Assembly (NCBI GenBank): GCA_016220175.1
Contig: JACRHZ010000069.1
Coordinates: 1 to 44,384 of the forward strand
Source: Candidatus Peregrinibacteria bacterium
Lineage (GTDB): Bacteria; Patescibacteriota; Gracilibacteria; CAIRYL01
Direction: 5' to 3'
Length of the DNA: 44,384 bases
Under the pieces are notes generated by a model. It ran no database searches and was not told the origin of the DNA. It was given only the letters and a program-made list of their open reading frames with translations. Position numbers and translations under genes: made by a program. This document shows, one piece after another, positions 1-9,000 of the stretch. How positions within the stretch are numbered: position 1 is the stretch's first letter; each line of letters opens with the position of its first letter.

Positions 1-140
1 AGAATCTTTTCTTATATGTTCTGCTTTGAATAGTATGACTGCTCTCGGAATGCCAAAAAGTTACAAAATAGTATGAAAACCTTAGAAAAAGAAAATTGCT
101 CTTTCCTGAGTCTCTATATTATGATTTGTGCAACAAAGCC
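1..140 (+). mobile_element. IS5-family insertion sequence, 3' end only (left copy)
   Basis: Positions 8-140 are an exact inverted copy of 44252-44384 (133 bp). The element ends at 140 with the complement of GGCTTTGTTGCACAAATC, which closely resembles the terminal repeats of the IS903 branch of the IS5 family as I remember them. The end also carries a transposase C-terminus (2-76) pointing outward. The rest of the element lies outside the window, so its length, other terminus and target duplication cannot be seen. It is inserted into the coding sequence of the SLH/caspase-like gene that continues from 141. Confidence 0.8.
2..76 (+). CDS. IS5-family transposase, C-terminal fragment
   Basis: This is the last 24 codons of a transposase whose body lies outside the window, ending at TGA 74-76. 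The residues ALNSMTALGMPKSY match the C-terminal pattern (asparagine-x-methionine-threonine, then glycine-methionine-proline) that I recall from IS5/IS903-type DDE transposases. The stop lies 64 bp inside the IS terminus, a normal layout for these elements. The catalytic DDE residues are not visible, so activity cannot be judged. The same codons occur on the other strand at 44316-44384. Confidence 0.6.
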   Translation, partial: ESFLICSALNSMTALGMPKSYKIV

Positions 141-1585
141 AAGTGGAAGCGCTAAAAATTCTCGGAGAACTGGTTTCATGGGATCTTCTCTCTTCAACTT
201 CCGAGGGATCATTGCCATTTCAAGATGTCAGTGCAGATGAATGGTACAGCCGATATCTTCTTTATGCTGTAGAAAAAAACATCATCGACGATTCGGGAAA
301 CTTCTTTGAACCGGCAAAACCAATTACCCGTGGAAAAATGGCGGAATATATTTACCGCGATTATGTCGTTCGGGAAACAGGAGATGCATATGACGTGAAA
401 TATGACGCACAATTTATTGGTGGAGGATCATCAGGAACTCCTTCTGCTGATTGTACAAATGCCGATATCGCACAAAGTATGCTCTACGACCAAGTTATTG
501 CAAATGATCCGAAAAAAGATTTTTTTGCGCTCTACCGAAAAAAAGATCCGGTGCGAAAAAGAGATTATTTTCAGGTATTTACAGATGATTCCAAATCAGG
601 AATAGTGGAAAATGTTTCCGAAAAATCATGGTTTTTTTGGCTCGATACAGCGCCAAATACAAAGTTCGGACATGACACCAAAATGATGACGGTAAATTTT
701 AATGGCTGTACAATTTCGCAAAATTCTTCGTTTTTATGGCCAATTGTAGATGGAAAAGAACTCTGGAATACCGACACAGAAAGAACTAATACAAAGGATC
801 TGACCTACGTCGGAACAAAAGCAGGACTTGCTCCGCAGGCATCACTTCCTAGTCCCGTAATGAAACCCTGCAATGCACCAGCAGATTCCAAGAAGTTCGC
901 ACTCATTGTCTCTTTTGGAGAAGATCGATTCTTCAAACAAGATGCTGTAAATATGAACACATTTCTGTGTAATAAAGGGTATCAAACATCATATATCGAT
1001 AATACTCCAGCAAATCCATTCACAGAAATCAGCAGACAACTCGATGTCATTTCGACCCTTTCCACAAGAAATGGCGGAAACAAAGCATTTTTCTTTTATG
1101 TCACATCACACGGCATGCAGCCTTCGGGAAATCTCGTTGTCAGAATGGAAAACGGAACGGATGCGGCAGGGAATCCGATTCAGAATGTGGTGACAATTCC
1201 CCTCCCTGATCTTGCCGAGACAATGAAGACGCACGGTTTTGAAACCATGAACAGCGAAGAATTTTCTCTCGTGCACGATACGTGTTATTCCGGAAATGTT
1301 GTGCCACTGTATGAACAAAAAGCTGCCGCTCTCGCAAAAACAATTGTCGGTTGGGTGAGCGCATCTTCTCAGTCGAATCAAGAAAGTATTGGAGATTCAA
1401 ATACTGGATCGTATCATACGAATACTCTTCTCCATTGCATCGAGAATTCTCTTCCCTACGCGAGTTTTGCAAAGTGTGTCGACGGAGAAGCACAAAAAAA
1501 TCTGGGAGCAGATTATGCCACCGCAACACCAATTATCGAAAAACTCACTCCAGCAACGGATGATGTGGTGCCGTTTTTGCCGTAA
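128..1585 (+). CDS. SLH domain plus caspase-like (C14-type) peptidase, 5'-truncated by IS
   Basis: The 485-residue frame begins at a GTG inside the IS end, so the native N-terminus (signal peptide and probably further SLH repeats) is lost. From codon 5 the residues belong to the interrupted gene. Residues ~7-85 hold the end of one SLH repeat (VEALKIL) and a full one (FQDVSADEWYSRY to ITRGKMAEYI), a cell-wall/S-layer anchor. Residues ~257-440 look like a caspase-fold peptidase: His328 in SHG and Cys386 in DTCYSGN are the expected catalytic dyad, 58 residues apart. The substrate is unknown. Without a signal peptide the product would not be exported, so this copy is probably non-functional at the surface. 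A fortuitous start at 128 could still give a cytoplasmic protein. It is convergent with the gene ending at 1598. Confidence 0.75.
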   Translation: MQQSQVEALKILGELVSWDLLSSTSEGSLPFQDVSADEWYSRYLLYAVEKNIIDDSGNFFEPAKPITRGKMAEYIYRDYVVRETGDAYDVKYDAQFIGGGSSGTPSADCTNADIAQSMLYDQVIANDPKKDFFALYRKKDPVRKRDYFQVFTDDSKSGIVENVSEKSWFFWLDTAPNTKFGHDTKMMTVNFNGCTISQNSSFLWPIVDGKELWNTDTERTNTKDLTYVGTKAGLAPQASLPSPVMKPCNAPADSKKFALIVSFGEDRFFKQDAVNMNTFLCNKGYQTSYIDNTPANPFTEISRQLDVISTLSTRNGGNKAFFFYVTSHGMQPSGNLVVRMENGTDAAGNPIQNVVTIPLPDLAETMKTHGFETMNSEEFSLVHDTCYSGNVVPLYEQKAAALAKTIVGWVSASSQSNQESIGDSNTGSYHTNTLLHCIENSLPYASFAKCVDGEAQKNLGADYATATPIIEKLTPATDDVVPFLP

Positions 1586-1597
1586 ATTATAATTTCC

Positions 1598-2284
1598 TTA
1601 CTTTGATTTCTTTTTCGCCTTTACGACTTTTTTTGGCGCAGCCTTCTCCTCTCGCTCTTTTTTCTTGGATTTTTCCTGAGACGCTGCCTTTTTTGGCTCT
1701 TCTTTTTTCTCCTCAAGAATCGGCTTTACTATTGCCGCTTCTTTCTTGAGACCAGCGGCTTCAAGCGCCTTGATGATCTTGTCGAGCTTTGAATTCAAGC
1801 GTTCAAATTCTTGTGCGTAATCGCCACCAGATTTCTTCGGTTTGAATCCACCATCATCCTTGCCGAAACATTTACTGCAATATACAGGTTTTTCGCCTGT
1901 TGGGCGAAACGGAACCTCACAATCGTCGCCACACTCGGCACAGACAACCTTATACATTCTCTTCTCCCCAAAATCTGAGCGTCCTCTGTCTCCTCCTCGG
2001 TCTGCTCTGTCTCCGCGATCTCTTCCTCCAAATTCTTTTCTACCAAAATCTCGACCTCCTGATGAACTGTTCATACTTTTAAAACAATCACTGCAGTACA
2101 CGGGTCTTTCTCCTGTTGGTCTAAACGGGACTTCACAGTCATTTCCACACTCAGAACATGTTGCACTGTGCATCTCTGGTCTCCTGTCTCCCGCACCGAA
2201 TCCGCCCCTACTACGACCGAAATCGTTGCCTCGAGAATGACCTCCAAATCCTCCGCCACTTCTTTTATTATGAAAATTTCCCAT
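1598..2284 (-). CDS. CxxC-x17-CxxC zinc-binding protein with RGG-like and Lys-rich tails
   Basis: A 228-residue protein with two copies of the CxxC-x17-CxxC module (about residues 42-66 and 115-139), each containing the core CEVPFRPTGE then PVYC. This pattern is frequent in CPR bacteria and is expected to bind zinc. The N-terminus and the inter-module linker are rich in Gly, Arg, Asp and Phe, like RGG boxes. After residue ~155 comes a predicted helix (FERLNSKLDKIIKALE) and a tail of alternating Lys, Glu and Ala. RNA or nucleic-acid binding is a plausible inference from the composition and from the neighbouring RNA helicase on the same strand, but no function is established. The ATG start has no Shine-Dalgarno sequence. 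Confidence 0.8.
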   Translation of the reverse strand: MGNFHNKRSGGGFGGHSRGNDFGRSRGGFGAGDRRPEMHSATCSECGNDCEVPFRPTGERPVYCSDCFKSMNSSSGGRDFGRKEFGGRDRGDRADRGGDRGRSDFGEKRMYKVVCAECGDDCEVPFRPTGEKPVYCSKCFGKDDGGFKPKKSGGDYAQEFERLNSKLDKIIKALEAAGLKKEAAIVKPILEEKKEEPKKAASQEKSKKKEREEKAAPKKVVKAKKKSK

Positions 2285-2338
2285 AGAATTGTTGATAAGA
2301 GTTAAATTGAGCTGAGGGACTCTATTCCTATCCTAGGG

Positions 2339-2363
2339 AAAAAGCAAAGAGATTCTTCTCTTT
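2339..2363 (-). terminator. Possible rho-independent terminator after the helicase gene
   Basis: A 7-bp stem (AAAGAGA / TCTCTTT, 2346-2352 with 2357-2363, 4-nt loop) is followed on the minus strand by GC and five U (2339-2343). It lies 70 bp past the helicase stop and before the CxxC gene start, so the two are probably separate transcripts. The stem is AT-rich, so it is weak. Confidence 0.45.
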
Positions 2364-2432
2364 TTTCGGCTAAAGATTCTCATTCCCCTGGATGGGAGCC
2401 TGTTTTAATGGAATACAAAAAGTGAAATACCA

Positions 2433-3668
2433 TCAAAAATTCCCTGAATTTCTTCGCTGATGATTGTTCCTGTGGGAAAAATTTCGCCGAGGAGTCCACC
2501 TTCGCTTTTCCTCAGCATTTTCTGATGAAGAAGCAGTTCTTAAGGGAGGCGTGTTTGGAGTTTGGGAAACGGGAAGGTTTTGACGAATGAGGCGTTCAAT
2601 ACTTCGAACTCCTCCACGTTGATGTGGAGCGGCAAAAGAAATAGCATGACCAACTGAGCCGGCACGACCAGTTCTGCCGATACGATGTACATAATCTTCG
2701 GGGTTATCGGGGAGATCATAATTTATCACGAGTTCAATTCCTGATACGTCAATCCCGCGAGCGGCGATATCTGTGGCAACGAGAATTCGATATTTCCCAA
2801 TTCGAAAACCCTGAAGCGCTTCCCTGCGCTGAGAAAGCGAGCGATTGGAATGAATTTCCGAAGCATTATGACCATTGTCGCGAATTTTGCTGGCAATTCT
2901 TTTTGCTTCATATTTCGTCCGAGTAAAAATGAGAACGCTCCCCCTATATTCCGATAATATTTTAATAAGCAGGGAAACTTTGTTCGGTTTATCGACAAAA
3001 AATAATTCCTGCGTGACGTCTTTTGCCGCGGTCCCAGAAGGCGCAACTTCAACGCGAATCGGAAGTTTCATATATTTGGCGGCAATGGCCACGATTTCTT
3101 TTGGCATCGTCGCGGAGAAGAGCATCGTCTGTTTCTCGCTCGGAACACGAGCCAAAATTTTATTCACTTGTGGGGCAAATCCCATATCGAGCATACGATC
3201 GGCCTCATCCAAAACAAGAATTTTGACGGCATCGAGACGAACCGTTCTTTGCTCCAAATGATCGATGAGTCTTCCCGGAGTTGCGATGATTATATGTGGA
3301 TTCGCTTGGATGCGTTTAATTTGGCGAAAAATTGGCTCTCCTCCAATAAGTACAACGGTTTTGAGTCCAAGTTGTCGACCGATTTTCTGAATTGCTTCAT
3401 CAACCTGTAAAGCAAGTTCACGGGTGGGAACGATGATAAGTCCTAGTCCTTTAGCCTGAACTAAACGCTGAAGCATTGGGATACCAAATGCGAGAGTTTT
3501 TCCGGTACCGGTTTGAGCAATTCCCATAAGGTCTTTGCCCTCAAGAGCGTGGGGAATCGATTGTTGCTGTATTGGAGTCGGTACGATGTAATTATTCCTC
3601 GTGAGGATGTCAAGAATTTTTGGTGCAATACCAAGTCCATGAAAACTGCTACTTTGTGGTGGGATCAT
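2433..3668 (-). CDS. DEAD-box ATP-dependent RNA helicase
   Basis: The product unwinds RNA duplexes using ATP. It carries the whole DEAD-box series in order: Q motif (F9HGLG to PTPIQQQ), motif I AQTGTGKT, Ia PTRELALQ, II DEAD, III SAT, then in the second RecA domain TRTKYEAKR, TDIAARGIDV and VI HRIGRTGRAG. A basic tail after residue ~365 (RRWTPRR to NHQRRN) resembles the RNA-binding C-termini of RhlE/CshA-like enzymes. I chose ATG 3668 (411 residues), which places the Q motif close to the N-terminus. An in-frame TTG at 3734 would add 22 residues with no domain match. RhlE-like is the best subfamily guess. No Shine-Dalgarno is visible. Confidence 0.93.
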   Translation of the reverse strand: MIPPQSSSFHGLGIAPKILDILTRNNYIVPTPIQQQSIPHALEGKDLMGIAQTGTGKTLAFGIPMLQRLVQAKGLGLIIVPTRELALQVDEAIQKIGRQLGLKTVVLIGGEPIFRQIKRIQANPHIIIATPGRLIDHLEQRTVRLDAVKILVLDEADRMLDMGFAPQVNKILARVPSEKQTMLFSATMPKEIVAIAAKYMKLPIRVEVAPSGTAAKDVTQELFFVDKPNKVSLLIKILSEYRGSVLIFTRTKYEAKRIASKIRDNGHNASEIHSNRSLSQRREALQGFRIGKYRILVATDIAARGIDVSGIELVINYDLPDNPEDYVHRIGRTGRAGSVGHAISFAAPHQRGGVRSIERLIRQNLPVSQTPNTPPLRTASSSENAEEKRRWTPRRNFSHRNNHQRRNSGNF

Positions 3669-4000
3669 GTGCTGAGTGTAGCGCAAGTGGAGGAGAAAAG
3701 ATAGAGATTCATGAAGGAAGTAGGGACGGGACAATACCTTCTTTTTCCGTGAGATTGTTCAATTTACGATATGCCATAATAATTTAAAAAAAATCTGGTA
3801 TCAGTATAGAATATCTGTAAAATTTTTCATGAGACAAAAAAATGCTCATTCACAAAATACGGCTTTCCCCAGGTGTTTTATGAAATGTCTATTCTGTCGA
3901 CGGAGCTCGACAACAGAAAAACATTTAAGAAAATGGCTTCATAACTCAATTTTTCTCGAGTGGTGAATTTTTGCCTTTCATGAAAATTTTAAAAGTGATT

Positions 4001-4006
4001 TATACT
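4001..4006 (+). promoter_or_regulatory. Possible -10 box of the Bro-N gene
   Basis: TATACT lies at 4001-4006, and the first in-frame start (GTG 4013) follows after six bases, the same geometry seen at 31886 and 39641. No good -35 box is found. If real, transcription would begin at the GTG and give a leaderless message; otherwise the ATG at 4034 has a ~20-nt leader. The rest of the 365-bp gap from 3669 holds no other feature I can support. Confidence 0.3.
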
Positions 4007-4033
4007 ACATGAGTGATTTTTTCATATATTTTT

Positions 4034-4873
4034 ATGAACGAAGAAAAAATTGCTATTTTTGAGGGCAAAAGAATTCGTCGATATTACGATGAAAAAACTG
4101 AAAAATGGTTTTTTTCAGTGGTGGACATTATTCAAGCTTTGACTCAGCAAAGTAATTATCAAACTGCGAGAAAATACTGGAACAAGCTCAAAGAAAGATT
4201 GAAAACAGAAGGAAGTGAGTTGGTGACAAATTGTCACCAACTGAAATTTGTGGCTCAAGATGGCAAATATTACGCAACAGATGCGGCTGATGTTGCAACC
4301 TTGCTTCGCCTCGTTCAATCAATTCCGAGTAAAAAAGCGGAGCCCATTAAGCTTTGGCTGGCAAAAGTCGGCTATGAACGAATGCAAGAGATGAGTGATC
4401 CAGAAAAAGCTATGAATCGGTCACGTGAATATTGGCAAAAAATGGGGAGAAGTGAAAAATGGATTCAGCAACGAATGATGGGACAGGAAATCAGGAACAA
4501 ATTAACGGATTATTGGAAAAATAATGAAGTTAAAGAACAGAATGAATTCGCAATTCTGACAAACATCATCCACAAAGAATGGAGCGATCTCTCCATTCAG
4601 AAACATAAACAATTGAAACATCTCAGAACACAGAATTTACGTGATCACATGTCGGACGCAGAACTTATCTTCACCGCTCTGGCGGAACTTTCTACCCAAA
4701 AAATTGCCGAAGTGACTCATGCAAAAGGCTTTGAGGAAAACAAAATTCCCGCTAAAAAAGGCGGAAAAATTGCGAAAGATGCACGCCTTGCTTTGGAGGA
4801 AAAAACAGGAAAGTCAGTGATTACTGGAGAAAATTATTTGCCGAAAAAAAATCCAAAGAAATCCTTGATGTGA
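4034..4873 (+). CDS. Bro-N domain (phage antirepressor-like / DinD-like) protein
   Basis: A 279-residue protein. Its N-terminal ~105 residues fit the Bro-N fold found in phage antirepressors and baculovirus BRO proteins: IAIFEGKRIRR, WFFSVVDIIQAL, then LVTNCHQLKF and DGKYYATDAADV. The C-terminal part is helical and charged, with KAMNRSREYWQKMGRSEKW and an acidic-basic end, as in chromosomal stand-alone homologues. It probably binds DNA and acts as a regulator; its target is unknown. ATG 4034 is chosen because homologues begin close to this point, but GTG 4013 is an alternative (see the -10 box). It stands alone beside a tRNA gene, consistent with descent from a phage or integrative element. 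The stop is TGA. Confidence 0.75.
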   Translation: MNEEKIAIFEGKRIRRYYDEKTEKWFFSVVDIIQALTQQSNYQTARKYWNKLKERLKTEGSELVTNCHQLKFVAQDGKYYATDAADVATLLRLVQSIPSKKAEPIKLWLAKVGYERMQEMSDPEKAMNRSREYWQKMGRSEKWIQQRMMGQEIRNKLTDYWKNNEVKEQNEFAILTNIIHKEWSDLSIQKHKQLKHLRTQNLRDHMSDAELIFTALAELSTQKIAEVTHAKGFEENKIPAKKGGKIAKDARLALEEKTGKSVITGENYLPKKNPKKSLM

Positions 4874-4931
4874 TTCGAATGGGAGGTGTTTGGGGAAAAC
4901 GGAAAAGTGGGCCTTAAAAGAACAGATATAC

Positions 4932-5060
4932 TTGGCTCGGGAAGTGAGATTCTTCACTTTATGAAGTTCGGGGGTCCCGCAGTTTCGCTTCGCGAAATGC
5001 GGGACAAAGTATCTTCGGACTCACCTCAATGCTCCGCATTGGGCTCGTCTCGAATTCAAC
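4932..5060. repeat. Hairpin-rich spacer with a copy of the tRNA 3' end
   Basis: The 3' end of the tRNA gene as read on the plus strand (TTGGCTCGGGA) recurs at 4932-4942. Between it and the tRNA is a strong interrupted hairpin at 4974-5005 (GTCCCGCA and TGCGGGAC outer arms, TTTCG/CGAAA inner arms) and a smaller one around 5027-5043 (CAATG/CATTG). Neither is followed by a clear U tract. I see no gene here. Confidence 0.5.
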
Positions 5061-5062
5061 TT

Positions 5063-5137
5063 TGGCTCGGGAGGAAGGGATCGAACCTTCGAATGGTGGA
5101 TTCAGAGTCCACTGCCTTACCACTTGGCTACTCCCGA
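5063..5137 (-). tRNA. tRNA-Gln (anticodon CTG)
   Basis: Read on the minus strand the sequence folds into a full cloverleaf: acceptor TCGGGAG with CTCCCGA, D stem GCC/GGC, anticodon stem GTGGA/TCCAC with loop CTCTGAA (anticodon CTG, reading CAG), a 5-base variable loop and T arm GAAGG-TTCGATC-CCTTC. The discriminator is G and the CCA end is encoded (5063-5065). It is a canonical class I tRNA with no intron. A TACAAT box at 5149-5154 (minus strand) is a plausible -10. Confidence 0.93.
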
Positions 5138-5398
5138 ATAATGAGTGAATTGTAAACGATTGAACAGATTTTACCAGATCCCGGATAACTCACTTCGTTC
5201 GTTTCCGGGACGATGGGTTCGGCAAGCCGAGCGCATCGCTTGGCGATTCCCGAATAATGAGTGAATTGTAAATAGATGGAAAAATTTTACAAGATCCCGG
5301 ATCAAGTCCGGGACGATGGGCTCCAAAATGCTCGCCTCCGGCTCGCAAATGGAGCGCATCGCTTGGCGACTCCGGATCATTGACGACATTGTAAATGT
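5123..5398 (-). repeat. Partial tandem copies of the tRNA 5' end and its promoter
   Basis: The 5' end of tRNA-Gln plus its upstream region (5123-5186) recurs at 5239-5302 and, shorter and more diverged, at 5362-5398, with spacings of 116 and 123 bp. Copies 1 and 2 share a 25-nt identical run (5132-5156 and 5248-5272). Each copy keeps only ~15 nt of tRNA, so no second tRNA can fold. The potential -10 (TACAAT) is kept in all three copies, and copy 2 also has TTGTAA 16 bp upstream. GC-rich hairpins (cores CCCGGA/TCCGGG) separate the copies. The 340 bp from 5138 to 5477 contain no gene. Confidence 0.7.
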
Positions 5399-5477
5399 TT
5401 CTTCATATTTTTCCACTAAAAAATCGACTTCTGCTCTTCATGAATGATATATTTCTTTCCGATTTTTGTATGCCTGT

Positions 5478-6002
5478 ATGAATATTCATCCCCTCTTCGT
5501 TCACTTCCCGATTGCGCTTCTCACTTCCTACGCCGTTTTTGAAATCATTTCTTTTGGAAAGCTTCAGAAAAACGTGACATGGAACTTTGTGAAAGGAATT
5601 TTCGTTCTTACAGGATTCATAAGCGCACTCATTACTCTACAAACTGGAGAACTCGCGGCAGAGATTCTGGGAAAAAGCGATCTTATTAAAATGCATTCGT
5701 TCTTCGCGACTATTGCCACATGGATATTTGTTCTGCCGTCTTTTGCGTACGGAATATTTTTTCTGAATCATTTTGAATGTTGCCATTCTGTAAAAACAAA
5801 AATAAAAAACTATCGATTGAGCACTCGAGTGTTTTATGTCTGCAATGTACTTTCTCGAATCCTTCTGAAGAGATGGATTCTCATGATACTGGCAGTGGCA
5901 GGATTTACAACAATGATGGTTACCGGAGCACTGGGAGGAGCTATCGTGTATGGAAAAGATGTTGATCCAGTGGTCCGATTTGTTGTGGATTTTTTGATGT
6001 GA
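5478..6002 (+). CDS. DUF2231-family membrane protein
   Basis: A 174-residue integral membrane protein. It begins MNIHPLFVHFPIALL, the signature opening of DUF2231, and has four hydrophobic segments (about residues 8-27, 40-58, 78-97 and 135-158). The paired histidines near the N-terminus (HPLFVHF) are conserved in the family and have been suggested to bind haem or metal, but no function is known. A cysteine pair (ECCHS) follows the third segment. The start is ATG 5478; the longer frame from TTG 5466 adds only four residues. It is convergent with the giant surface-protein gene, 14 bp away. Confidence 0.75.
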   Translation: MNIHPLFVHFPIALLTSYAVFEIISFGKLQKNVTWNFVKGIFVLTGFISALITLQTGELAAEILGKSDLIKMHSFFATIATWIFVLPSFAYGIFFLNHFECCHSVKTKIKNYRLSTRVFYVCNVLSRILLKRWILMILAVAGFTTMMVTGALGGAIVYGKDVDPVVRFVVDFLM

Positions 6003-6016
6003 AGCGTTGTTGTCAC

Positions 6017-9000
6017 TTAGAGCTCAAATGCTTCACATGAGAGTTTTGCAAATTCATTTCGAGTGATAAATTCTGTAGGGCGGAATGTTCCATCTTCGTA
6101 TCCGTGAACCCATTTTTTTGAATACGCAGAAAGTATTGGCCCAAAATACCAATCATCTTTCGAAATATCTGGAAATGGATTTTCTGTTTCGCTTTCGATT
6201 TCGTCAGATATTTCTGCAGATTTCATCGCTATTTTAAGTGCTTCAGCTCGAAATATTTTGTATTGTGGTCCAAAAGTGTTATCGAAATATCCTTTCACCC
6301 ATCCGAGATTTTTTGCGGTAGTGATATATTTGTGAAACCACGCATCCGAAGGAACATCTGGAAATATCTGCGTTTCGTCGGCGCTAAGCTGTTTTCCACT
6401 GAGAGTAACAACCATTTTGACAACTTCTGCACGAATAATATTGTCATTTCCGCGGAAATTATCGGTTTTCTGCACCACTCCTTTTTCTTGCAATTTTTGC
6501 ACGCATTCTTGCGCCCAATCTGCCGTTCCTGGAACATTTTTTTTCTCTGGAATCGAAGTAAGTTCTCCTTTTGTTTTGGTTTCAAGAATTTCTGCTTTTG
6601 CGGTGCTTTCTGCGACCACGAAAAGTGTAAAGTGATCTACTTCAACGAGCATACTCTTCCCGTCCTCAGAAAGTTTTTCTCCGAGTACTTCCCTATACAC
6701 ACTTTCTTTCACATTATAGAAAAGAACTTTCAATCCTGTTTTTCCATAATATTTTTCGGGAAGTGGTAAAGTAAGAATTGTTATTCCTGGAACCGATTTT
6801 TTTCCAGCAGTACAAATGTCGTTTCCCTGTGATCCAGCGCTCTCTATACATTGATAAAAAGTGAGAGATTCTCCTTTCTCTGCCTTCATTTCATACGCAT
6901 TTACGTATGTAAAAAATGGAGGAAGTTCTTTTGGCAACTTGGTACTTACTACTTTTTGTGGAGAGAGAATTTTCTCTTTATATTTTTTCTGCGTTCCCAA
7001 ATTCATCACAACTGTCCCCTTTGAAAAATGTACACTTGCTTTTTCATCTTTTTCCTCAAGTGTCACATCTCTCGTAAATGTCGCTTCTGAGGCTCCATTA
7101 TCGGGAAGATCAACCGCACGATTTTGTAGAATTATTGGATCTACTAAAGAAGGTGTTTCTGGAAGAGTGTACGGAGTTTCCAGAAGTTCTCGCCTCACTC
7201 CACCACCACCACTTACTGGAGGCGGTGTCTGAGGTGGATTAGGATTAGGATTAGGATTTGGGTTTGGATTTGGGTCTTTATCGAGAACACATTTTCCATC
7301 TCTAAGAGAAAATCCTTCCTTACAGGTGATCTTACATTCTGGTGGCGGACCGACTTCTCCATTATCTATTGGATCACATTTTCCTGGTTCTAAATCATCT
7401 TTTACACATTTATCACCGTCGAGAGAAAATCCATCGTCACAAGTAATTTTACACTCAGGCGGGAGACCAACATCTCCATTATCTACTTCAGACGGATCAC
7501 ATTTTTCTGGTTCTGAGTCATCTTTTACGCATTTATCACCGTCGAGAGAAAATCCATCATCACAAGTAATTTTACACTCAGGCGGGAGACCAACATCTCC
7601 ATTATCTACTTCAGACGGATCACATTCTGTTGGCTCTGGATTTGCCTCGAGAGACGATTCAAAAGCTCCAATATCGATTCTTCCTTTCTGGATTCTGTCT
7701 TGTCCTCTTTGATCGGTTTTTGGAATACCATTTTTTCCTGGTTCGGCATTTTCGTTCCCTGCGTTAATTGCTTTGCTGCCTGGAAGAAGGGCATGAGTAA
7801 ATGTTGTACCACCGTTATCTTTGAGGTCTTCAAGATGAACAATTCCTACAATATCGTCATCACTGGTTACTGATTCATCTTCTGGATAGGTAATAGTTGC
7901 ATTTTCGATTGTTCCAAAGAGGTTATATCCATTGCTCGTAATTGGTCCAGAAACATCATCGAGAATTGCTTCAGCCTGACCAAAGGGAATAATTCCTCGT
8001 GTGTTTTCTGCAACAATTGTATGGCTAAGTTTAACATCTCCAGTTTCCCCATCATTATTCGTAACTATTTTTACGCCACCTCCTTCTCCATCAGTGACTA
8101 CAGAATTTCGAGCAATCGTGCTGTTATTAATAACAATATCTACTGAGTGAGCCCAAATTCCACCACCTAATTTTGCAATGTTTTCAGAAATAGTACTATT
8201 CTCAATCGTTATACTGCCATCATCTTCAATATACATTCCTCCACCTGAAACATCAGCAGTGTTTCCAGAAATAGTACTATTCTCAATCGCTATATCGTTA
8301 TAATTTTCTATTCCAGCACCTAATTTTGCAGTGTTTCCAGAAATGGTACTATTTTCAATCATTATACTGCCATTATTTTCTATTCCTCCACCATAAGTAG
8401 CATTATTTCCAGAAATAGTACTATTCTTAATTGTTATATTGCCATTATCTTTCTCATTTTCTATTCCACCTCCATATTTTGCCATGTTCCCAGAAATAGT
8501 ACTATTTTCAATTGTTAGCGTTGCTTCATTAAAGATTCCACCTCCATTTCCGTCAATATTTCCATCTCGTATTGTCAGGTTTTTCAAGGTTACCTCGACA
8601 TTCCCCGCAGTACCATTAATATGAAATACTCTCACGTTATACTCAATATTTTCTTCTCCCGCCTTTCCGCTGATAGTAATATTCGATTTTCCTTCTTCAT
8701 CAAGAATGCCTTCAATATTCATGCTCGAAGTAATAAGGAGTTCTCCGTATCCGTCACCACTCTTAAGGCGAAGAGTTTTTCCTCCGAGAGCTGAAGAATC
8801 AAATCTAATGACATTGATATCTGGATTTCCATTTGCGACAGCAATTGCTTCTCGAAGACTCAAAACAGAATCTGAATTATCTACAACGTCTACTTCTGTG
8901 GTGACGAGAAGCGGATTCGGATTACATTCGTGATCTGATCCATAATACTCACAAATATTAGGAGGAGGTGCTGGAGCTTTATCTGGCACACACTCTCTTC

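Noticed and set aside
4219-4241. 23-bp near-perfect palindrome inside the Bro-N gene
   Set aside because: It encodes the conserved LVTNCHQL segment of the family, so the symmetry is probably a by-product of the protein motif and codon choice.
4886-5155. 89-codon plus-strand ORF
   Set aside because: It runs antisense through the tRNA-Gln gene and the hairpins.
4013-6002. Alternative genetic code with TGA read as glycine
   Set aside because: TGA ends several genes at their expected C-termini (for example 4873 and 6002) and is not found inside conserved domains.
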